A stretch of 9,265 nt of DNA, from assembly GCA_964423545.1 (NCBI GenBank), contig CAYRFV010000234.1, positions 1 through 9,265 on the forward strand. Direction: 5' to 3'. Source of the stretch: JALOOE01 sp964423545. GTDB taxonomy: Bacteria; Chloroflexota; Anaerolineae; CG2-30-64-16. Positions 1-5,704 of this stretch are shown one piece after another (position 1 is the stretch's first letter; each line of letters begins with the position of its first letter). Under the pieces are notes generated by a model. It was not told where the DNA came from. It was given only the letters and a program-made list of their open reading frames with translations, and ran no database searches. The position numbers and the translations under genes were made by a program.

Positions 1-1
1 T

Positions 2-1198
2 ACGACAACATCGTGCACGGGCACGAACACATTCGGCTGTCGCGGCTGGTGCTCGCACCACAACGCGGACGTTTGGCGCCAGTCTGCGCCGGTCGGCAAC
101 TACGGCGGAGGTCAGCCGCAGTGGGCGAACTTCGCACTGTCGGGCGCATGGCTGTGCCACCATCTGTGGGAGCACTATGCATTCGGCGGCGATCGGGACT
201 GGTTGGCCGAATTCGCCTGGCCGATCATGCGTGGCGCGGCCGAGTTCTGCCTGGATTGGCTGATCGAAGATGGCGAAGGCCACCTGGTCACCTGTCCGTC
301 CACCTCAGCCGAGAACGTCTTCGTCACCGATGCGGGCCTGGTCGAGAGCGTGAGCATGGCCACGACCTTCGACATGACCATCATCGCGGAGCACTTCGAT
401 AACTGCCTGGCAGCAGCCGAGGTGTTGGGGATCGAGAGATCAGATGACGACGGCCTGCTTGCCCGGTTGCGCGCGGCCCGGTCGCGACTTTTCCCCTTCC
501 AGATCGGCAGGAAGGGACAGCTCCAGGAGTGGCGCTACGATTGGGACGACCACGACCCGCATCACCGTCACATCTCGCACCTGATGGGCCTCTATCCCTG
601 CCGCCTCATCACCGAGGCCGCGACGCCCGATCTGTTCGCGGCAGCGCGGCGTTCCCTGGAGCTGCGCGGCGATGAAAGCACCGGCTGGTCCATGGCGTGG
701 AAAGTGAACTGCTGGGCGCGGTTGGGTGATGGCGATCATGCGTTGAGGATCCTTTCCTTTCTCTTCCATCCGGTGCAGCCGGGCGAGTTCAACATGCGCA
801 AGGGGGGCATCTATCCCAACCTGTTCGACGCACATCCGCCGTTTCAGATCGACGGCAACTTCGGCGTCACGGCAGGCGTCGCGGAGATGCTGCTGCAGAG
901 CCATGAGGACTGCATCGTCCTCCTGCCCGCGTTGCCCGCGGCGTGGCCCGACGGCTCGGTGCGCGGTCTGCGCGCCCGTGGGGGCTTCGAACTGGATCTC
1001 ACGTGGACGCAGCGGCGGCTTCAGACGGCGGTCATCCGCTCGATGCTGGGGAACACCTGCCGGATCGCCGGCTCGGACTGCCGCGCGGTGACCAGCGATG
1101 GGGCAGCCGTGGCGGCGCAGCAGGAGAAGGGACGCCTCGTTTTCGCAACGCAGGCCGGCGCGACGTACCGGCTGGTCCGTGAGGCCGGACGCCCCTGA
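2..1198 (+). CDS. GH95 alpha-L-fucosidase-type glycoside hydrolase, C-terminal part (5' end outside window)
   Basis: The frame is open from base 2, so this is the 3' end of a longer gene; about 398 codons are present of a family that usually has 700-800 residues. GH95 enzymes are inverting hydrolases that remove terminal alpha-L-fucose (some alpha-L-galactose) from glycans. Family motifs appear in order: HHNADVW (near 56-76), WANFALSGAWLC, CPSTSAENVF with the likely general-acid Glu at 311-313, HRHISHLMGLYP, ESTGWSMAWK, and FQIDGNFG with the likely catalytic-site Asp at 851-853. The (alpha/alpha)6 barrel is therefore complete at its C-terminal side, and the tail after about 900 looks like the usual C-terminal beta domain ending in a TYRL segment. 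The Asn pair that assists catalysis in this family should lie upstream of the window. Whether a signal peptide exists cannot be seen. It is the first visible gene of a + strand cluster. Fucose specificity is a family inference; other alpha-L-sugars are possible. Confidence 0.93.
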   Translation, partial: TTTSCTGTNTFGCRGWCSHHNADVWRQSAPVGNYGGGQPQWANFALSGAWLCHHLWEHYAFGGDRDWLAEFAWPIMRGAAEFCLDWLIEDGEGHLVTCPSTSAENVFVTDAGLVESVSMATTFDMTIIAEHFDNCLAAAEVLGIERSDDDGLLARLRAARSRLFPFQIGRKGQLQEWRYDWDDHDPHHRHISHLMGLYPCRLITEAATPDLFAAARRSLELRGDESTGWSMAWKVNCWARLGDGDHALRILSFLFHPVQPGEFNMRKGGIYPNLFDAHPPFQIDGNFGVTAGVAEMLLQSHEDCIVLLPALPAAWPDGSVRGLRARGGFELDLTWTQRRLQTAVIRSMLGNTCRIAGSDCRAVTSDGAAVAAQQEKGRLVFATQAGATYRLVREAGRP

Positions 1199-1223
1199 AC
1201 GACGTTGATGAAGATGCATGTCG

Positions 1224-1410
1224 ATGCCCCTCGCGACCGACGCCTGGACTCCCGAGCGTGTGCGCGGCGACCTGGCCGAGTCGCTGGAGAAAGACCCGGG
1301 ACGGATGCGGCGAGATCGTCCTCAAGGACATCAACACAGCGCGCAACCGGCCGCGGCGCCTTTGAGAGTGAGCTGAGGTCGTCTGCCGGATGACGGAGAA
1401 CTACGCATGA
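1224..1410 (+). pseudogene. Decayed C-terminal remnant of a URO-D-like/hypothetical protein
   Basis: There is no intact gene between the GH95 stop and the next start, but translation in two frames gives a continuous protein-like track. Frame one (1224 to about 1292) reads a segment containing DAWTPERVRGDLAESLEK. The reading then shifts by one base near 1288-1293 into a frame reading TRDGCGEIVLKDINTAR, then RPRRL. After that come TGA (1363-1365), Glu, TGA (1369-1371) and AEVV, ending at TGA 1408-1410. From memory, a family of URO-D-like proteins found in glycan clusters ends in a pattern like VEIIMKDISTVR..PQRLWEWAEIA. The two TGA codons fall exactly on its two Trp positions, each one G-to-A change from TGG. 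Only about 60 codons survive and nothing upstream belongs to it, so it is a relic and not a working gene. Its old stop overlaps the next start (ATGA). The family assignment rests on recalled motif similarity only. Confidence 0.68.
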
Positions 1411-2513
1411 TTGACGACACCGATCGCTACCTTGCCTTCATGGGTCGCGCACCCAATCGCATCCCGCATTGGGAGCATTGGTCGTGTCCCGATGCCGAGA
1501 CCTATCTGACCGGGATCGACTACTACCAGCATCCGCGCGCCTGCAGGCTGCGTCTGCAGGCGCTGTACCCGCAGCTCCGCCTGCCCATTCCGGAGACCGA
1601 CGAGCCGAAGCCCCGGCCAGAACTCGATCTCACGGGCAAGAGCTCCGACATCGATGACCAGGGACGCCACCACGTGCGATGGGGCGACGGCCTGACCGGG
1701 CACTGGGACTGGGGAGATCACTTCCGGACCGTCGAGGACGTGTTCGCCTTCTCACCGCTGGCGCAGGGCGACTTCACCGAGATCCCTGTGGTGGAGTCGC
1801 AAGACTATCGAGATGAAGAGCGGTTGTACCGAAAGTATCGCGCACGCTATCCTCTCGCATGGGGCGACAGAGCGCCGGAAGGCTCGCCGGCCTCGGTCGG
1901 CTTCTACAATACCATGTTCATGTGGCCCTTGCTCACCTTCGGCTGGGAGTTGTTTCTCCGGACCTGCCTCGACGAGCGGTTCAGTCGCATCATGGACGAG
2001 TTTGCGGAGATCAATCGTCGCGTGTTTCGCGCCTTCGCCCGGCTGCCGGTGAACTTCGTTGTGTGCCACGACGACATCGTCAACTCGCGCGGCCCGGTGT
2101 GTTCCCCGCGCTGGATGCGGCGCTACATCTTTCCCCGCTACGAGGAATTCTGGGGCATCGTCAAGGCCGCCGGAAAGGAGGTTATCTTCATGTCCGATGG
2201 CCGGATGGATGCGTACGCGGATGATGTGATGGCCTGCGGCGCGCGCGGCATCATCAGCGAGCCATACACCGACTACAAGGCGATCGCGCTGCGGCACCGG
2301 GACTGCTTTGTGGCGGGGGAAGGCGATAACCGGGTCCTGATGCGCGATAACCCGGCTGAGATCGACGCGATGGTGCGGCAGATGGTCGACACCGCACAGC
2401 TCACCGGTGGGTACATGATGTGTATCGGCAATCATATTCCCTGGAATGTGCCACCGCGCGCAATCAAGCAATACCTCGATCGGTCTGCGGAACTGGCGCG
2501 GCGCCAGGTGTGA
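1407..2513 (+). CDS. Uroporphyrinogen decarboxylase-like (URO-D superfamily) protein
   Basis: A 368-residue protein, the usual size for this superfamily, with a URO-D-type TIM-barrel pattern. Visible landmarks are an N-terminal FMGRAPNRIPHWEHW segment (11-25), HDDI (221-224), CSPRWMRRYIFPRY (232-245) matching the SP....F..P motif of the family, MSDGR (262-266), and GEGDN (304-308) with the downstream LMRDNPAEID. True URO-D enzymes make coproporphyrinogen III; relatives such as MtaA/MtbA move methyl groups from corrinoids to thiols using a His-Cys-Cys zinc site. Here the position of the first zinc ligand reads MSDG, and no clear zinc set is visible. I therefore doubt both heme synthesis and standard methyl transfer. 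Many such paralogues sit in sugar-degradation clusters with unknown function. The start is supported by GGAG at 1395-1398, eight bases before ATG, and it overlaps the stop of the decayed remnant. The protein is likely cytoplasmic, as no signal peptide is seen. Confidence 0.85.
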   Translation: MIDDTDRYLAFMGRAPNRIPHWEHWSCPDAETYLTGIDYYQHPRACRLRLQALYPQLRLPIPETDEPKPRPELDLTGKSSDIDDQGRHHVRWGDGLTGHWDWGDHFRTVEDVFAFSPLAQGDFTEIPVVESQDYRDEERLYRKYRARYPLAWGDRAPEGSPASVGFYNTMFMWPLLTFGWELFLRTCLDERFSRIMDEFAEINRRVFRAFARLPVNFVVCHDDIVNSRGPVCSPRWMRRYIFPRYEEFWGIVKAAGKEVIFMSDGRMDAYADDVMACGARGIISEPYTDYKAIALRHRDCFVAGEGDNRVLMRDNPAEIDAMVRQMVDTAQLTGGYMMCIGNHIPWNVPPRAIKQYLDRSAELARRQV

Positions 2514-2604
2514 CGGGACGCGCGCGACGGAGGGCTCGCGAGGTCCCGCGGGATCGGTGCAGCCGGTGAGGGACCATCAATCTCGATCGGTCGATCCCGG
2601 TGGT

Positions 2605-2609
2605 GGGAG
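2605..2609 (+). promoter_or_regulatory. Ribosome binding site deciding the ATG start at 2618
   Basis: GGGAG lies eight bases before ATG 2618. An in-frame GTG at 2600 would give six more residues, but it lies before this site and would leave it inside the coding sequence. The ATG is therefore preferred. Confidence 0.6.
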
Positions 2610-2617
2610 TCGGTTCA

Positions 2618-4630
2618 ATGCCCAGTCATTTCACTCTACGGATGCAGTTTGGCCCGCACGAAGACCCTGACGCCGTTGCGGAGCAGCTCAAGCGTCTCGT
2701 GGCCGGTGCGCCGGTGGACGAGATCATGATCTTCTACTTCGCGGAAGAGCAGAACAACGGTCACGAGACGCTGCCGCGCGTGCGTGAATGGGTCGAACGA
2801 TCGCGCCCCTACCGCGAGGCGATGCGCCGAGCGGGGGTGAAGATCAGCCTGAATCCGTGGCACAGCTTGCTGCACTGCGACCGTAGCCGTACACTGAAGC
2901 CGGGACAGGCCTGGCAGACGATGGTGGACTTCAAGGGCAACGCGGCGGCTGCGGTTGTCTGCCCCCTGGACGCCGACTGGCAGCGCTACTTCCTCGAGAC
3001 GCTGCGCCTGTATGCAGCCGAGGGCTTTCGCGTCGTCTGGATCGATGACGACATCCGCTACCACAACCATGCGCCCCTGCAGTGGGGCGGCTGCTTCTGC
3101 CCACTCCACGTCGCGGCGTTCAACCGGCGGGCCGGGACGCAGGCCACGCGCGAGGAGATCGTGCGCGCCTGCCTGGCGCCGGGCGCGCCCCATCCGTGGC
3201 GGGCGATCTGGTTCGATATGTGGCAGGAGACGCTGCTCGCATTCCTCGACCGGTGTCGCGAGATCCTCGCGGCCGGGGACGGCGTCCGGTCAGGGGCGCG
3301 CATGGGGCTGATGTCCAGCAGCATGGAGGCTCACGCGGCCGAGGGCCGGCGCTGGGAGGACTGGTGGTCGACTTTCGGCGGCGTTGCGGGTGACCCGCCC
3401 ATCCATCGGCCTCATTTCTGGACTTACAGTGACGCCACCGGGCCCATGCTCATTCACGGCATCGCTGCGCTCGACCAGAACCGATCGATCCAGCCGCCGG
3501 GTCTGGAGACCGGCCCGGAGATCGAGAACTTCCCGTACGGTCGCTGGAACAAGTCGTTTCGACAGACCTTTGCTCAGATGGCTGTGGCGCATATCCTCGG
3601 ATCGACCCATCTCAACATCAGCCTCTACGATTTCATGGGCAATCGCCCGGATGACGAGCCGGAGCGCGCCGCCTTTCTGAGCCAGGTGCGGCCGGCCCTG
3701 GACTGGTTGGCCGATCGCTTCCCCATGACGCTGCAAAGCGTTGGCGTCGGCGTGCCGTGGTCGCAAGACATGGGGCGGGCTCTGCATACCGAGCGCGGTG
3801 AATCGTGGTTCGAGCTGCACTGCCCGAGCCGCGGGTGGGCGTATTGGCTGGGTGCGGCCGGCATGGCGTTTTCGGCCCGGCCGCAAGACCGCGTCAATGC
3901 GCTTGCCGGCCCGCTGGCCTGGAGCTTCGACGAAGCCACCCTGAAGCGCTGGCTGGCCGCCGGGTTGCTGTTGGACGGCGTCGCTGCGGCGATCCTGCTC
4001 GAGCGCGGCCTGGGAGAGTGGATCGGTGCGCGCTCGTGCCGCTGGGTGACCCAGGACGATCGGCTCTACTCGATGGAGCAGTGCACCGACCCGGCATTCG
4101 GACTGCGCGCAGGCGGGCAGATGAGCGTGAACGCGCGGCGGCATGCTCGCAGGCTGCTGCAGGTCGAGGCTGTCGAGGGGGCGCGCTTTGTCAGCGACCT
4201 TCTCGGTCCGACGCAGCAAGTGGTGGGTCGCGGCGCGTACACCTTCGCCAACACACTGGGAGGTCGCGTGGCTGTTGTGCCCTGGGATGCCAGCACAGAC
4301 GCTGCGCCGATGATGGACGTCCACCGCGCAGCTCAGCTCCGCCTGCTCGTCGCCTGGCTGGCTGCCGGCGAGCCGACCGGATGGGCCGAGGGTGGGCCCT
4401 GGCTGGTCCCACAGTTCCTGCGTGCAGGCGAAACCTGGCGCGGCGCCATCTGGAACGCCAGTCCGGATGCGGTCGGTGCGTTCCGCATCGGGCGGCCCGC
4501 CGGCATGCCGCCTGTCGATACAGCCTGGCATCTCACTCCGGCGGGCGAGAGACTGCCCGCGCGAGTCGACGGCGATGTCATTCGCCTGTCTCATCCGATG
4601 CATGAATGGGAAGTCGTGGTGGTGGAGTAG
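2618..4630 (+). CDS. Putative glycoside hydrolase, TIM barrel with GH42-like layout, family unassigned
   Basis: A 670-residue cytoplasmic protein (no signal peptide) beginning MPSHFTLRMQFG. The first ~360 residues look like a (beta/alpha)8 barrel: strand-like IMIFYF (37-42), VKISLNPWH (74-82), VVWIDDDIRYHNH (139-151) with three consecutive Asp, GGCFCPLH (157-164), ARMGLMSS (227-234), HFWTYSD (266-272), ETGPEIENFPYGRWNKS (297-313) and HLNISLYDFMGN (331-342). The block at 365-470 looks like the class-I glutamine amidotransferase-like fold found after the barrel in GH42-type beta-galactosidases. It includes the WSFDEATLKRWLAAGLLLDG stretch. A beta-rich C-terminal domain follows. Acidic residues at 143-145 and 297-303 are candidate catalytic groups, but I cannot assign them. 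It sits 104 bases after the URO-D-like gene and 44 before the dehydrogenase. I recognise the fold pattern and have seen similar hypothetical proteins, but cannot name a substrate. Glycosidase activity is an inference from fold and neighbours. Confidence 0.7.
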   Translation: MPSHFTLRMQFGPHEDPDAVAEQLKRLVAGAPVDEIMIFYFAEEQNNGHETLPRVREWVERSRPYREAMRRAGVKISLNPWHSLLHCDRSRTLKPGQAWQTMVDFKGNAAAAVVCPLDADWQRYFLETLRLYAAEGFRVVWIDDDIRYHNHAPLQWGGCFCPLHVAAFNRRAGTQATREEIVRACLAPGAPHPWRAIWFDMWQETLLAFLDRCREILAAGDGVRSGARMGLMSSSMEAHAAEGRRWEDWWSTFGGVAGDPPIHRPHFWTYSDATGPMLIHGIAALDQNRSIQPPGLETGPEIENFPYGRWNKSFRQTFAQMAVAHILGSTHLNISLYDFMGNRPDDEPERAAFLSQVRPALDWLADRFPMTLQSVGVGVPWSQDMGRALHTERGESWFELHCPSRGWAYWLGAAGMAFSARPQDRVNALAGPLAWSFDEATLKRWLAAGLLLDGVAAAILLERGLGEWIGARSCRWVTQDDRLYSMEQCTDPAFGLRAGGQMSVNARRHARRLLQVEAVEGARFVSDLLGPTQQVVGRGAYTFANTLGGRVAVVPWDASTDAAPMMDVHRAAQLRLLVAWLAAGEPTGWAEGGPWLVPQFLRAGETWRGAIWNASPDAVGAFRIGRPAGMPPVDTAWHLTPAGERLPARVDGDVIRLSHPMHEWEVVVVE

Positions 4631-4640
4631 GACGTGCTGC

Positions 4641-4658
4641 GCGCCAGACGCCTGGCGC
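4641..4658 (+). other. Perfect 7-bp hairpin between hydrolase and dehydrogenase genes
   Basis: GCGCCAG (4641-4647), loop ACGC, CTGGCGC (4652-4658). It lies after the hydrolase stop and three bases before the AGGAGG of the next gene. No U-run follows, so it is not an intrinsic terminator. It could protect the upstream mRNA end or tune translation of the dehydrogenase. Confidence 0.4.
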
Positions 4659-4661
4659 AAG

Positions 4662-4667
4662 AGGAGG
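4662..4667 (+). promoter_or_regulatory. Strong ribosome binding site of the dehydrogenase
   Basis: AGGAGG, a full match to the anti-Shine-Dalgarno core, seven bases before ATG 4675. It rules out the in-frame ATG at 4606, which lies inside the preceding gene. Confidence 0.8.
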
Positions 4668-4674
4668 TTTCCGC

Positions 4675-5667
4675 ATGAAAGCCGTATTCTATGCCGGTCA
4701 AAGTCGCATCGAGCTGCGCGAGGCGCCGGTCCCCGTCCCTGGGCCGGGAGATGTGCTGATCCGCATGGCCGCCTCAGTGATCTGCGGGAGCGAGCTGCAC
4801 GATTACCGCGGCGCACACGATGGCAAGGGACCTGCCGGCCACGAGGGGGTGGGCGTGGTGCTTTCGGCGCCGCCGACCTCAGGACTGGCCGAGGGACAGC
4901 TTGTAGCGGTGCAAGTGCTGAGCGGATGCGGCAACTGCGAGCACTGTCTCTCCGGTGATCCGGAGCACTGCGCCCGCATGCGTTTTCATGGCGGCACGCA
5001 CGCCGAGTTCATGGCTGTGCCCGCCATGTGCTGCCGTCCGGTGCCCCCCGGCATTCCCCCCGACGCTGCCGTGCTCCTGGGGGGTGATGCCATCGGCACG
5101 CCTTACCACGCGCTGAGCCGGCTTGGCGTCAGCGCGGCCGACACCGCGGCGGTTTTCGGTTGTGGGCCGATCGGCCTGGGCTGCATCGCCGTGCTGCGCT
5201 TCTACGGCGCGCGAATCCTGGCGGTTGAGCCGGTTGCCTATCGCCGGGATCTGGCGCGCCGGCTCGGCGCCGAGGTCGCGCTCGATCCTGCGTCGGACGA
5301 CGTGGTGGCGCGCGTGCGCGAGCTGGCAGGCGGCCGCGGGCCGAGCGTGACGCTCGACTGCTCGCCGGAGGTGGAGACCGTGACGATGGCGCTCGAAGCT
5401 GCGGCGATCCACGGACGCGTGGCGCTGATCGGCGAGAAGCCGGCAGCCGGCATCCGCCCCAGCCCGCAGTTCATCCGCAAGGAGCTGACGGTCTATGGCT
5501 CCTGGTATTTCACCGGCCCCGACTACTTTCGCATCCTCGACCTCTACCGTCGCGGGCTCGACCTGACGGGCCTCATCACCCATCGCTTCCCCCTGGCAGA
5601 GGCGGATCAGGCGTTTGCGACGTTCGCCTCGCGCCAGACGGGAAAGGTGCTGCTCCTCCAGGGCTGA
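4675..5667 (+). CDS. Zinc-dependent medium-chain alcohol/polyol dehydrogenase (MDR superfamily)
   Basis: A 330-residue cytoplasmic oxidoreductase that should interconvert an alcohol or sugar alcohol and the carbonyl with NAD(P). The N-terminal GroES-like domain carries the catalytic zinc ligands Cys37 (VICGSELH) and His56-Glu57 (GHEG). Four structural-zinc cysteines follow in the GCGNCEHCLSGDPEHC segment (Cys85, 88, 91, 99). Asp138 in GGDAIGTPYHA sits where this family places a zinc- or substrate-site acid. The Rossmann domain has GCGPIG (162-167) and Glu185 at the end of the second strand, which favours NAD over NADP. Length is normal and nothing is missing. The start is fixed by AGGAGG at 4662-4667. 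It follows the putative hydrolase by 44 bases in what is probably one operon, so a sugar or sugar-derived substrate (for example a fucose- or threonine/sorbitol-dehydrogenase-like reaction) is plausible. The exact substrate cannot be read from sequence. Confidence 0.93.
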   Translation: MKAVFYAGQSRIELREAPVPVPGPGDVLIRMAASVICGSELHDYRGAHDGKGPAGHEGVGVVLSAPPTSGLAEGQLVAVQVLSGCGNCEHCLSGDPEHCARMRFHGGTHAEFMAVPAMCCRPVPPGIPPDAAVLLGGDAIGTPYHALSRLGVSAADTAAVFGCGPIGLGCIAVLRFYGARILAVEPVAYRRDLARRLGAEVALDPASDDVVARVRELAGGRGPSVTLDCSPEVETVTMALEAAAIHGRVALIGEKPAAGIRPSPQFIRKELTVYGSWYFTGPDYFRILDLYRRGLDLTGLITHRFPLAEADQAFATFASRQTGKVLLLQG

Positions 5668-5704
5668 CGGCGGCCCGTGCGGCGATCCTCAGAAAGGGCT
5701 GCCG

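Noticed and set aside
440..1219. Open frame on the - strand opposite the GH95 gene
   Set aside because: The + strand frame carries GH95 motifs throughout; the - strand translation has no family-like pattern.
1205..1393. Open frame of 62 codons in the third frame between GH95 and the URO-D-like gene
   Set aside because: Its translation is Arg/Ser-rich without pattern, while the other two frames together give the recognisable remnant.
2544..2553. Perfect 10-bp palindrome TCCCGCGGGA between the URO-D-like and hydrolase genes
   Set aside because: It has no loop for an RNA hairpin and no partner copies, and short GC palindromes are expected by chance here.
3290..4816. Long open frame (508 codons) on the - strand opposite the putative hydrolase
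   Set aside because: It is rich in Arg, Gly, Ala and Pro, has no recognisable motifs, and lies opposite a protein with clear fold-like features. GC-rich codon bias explains it.
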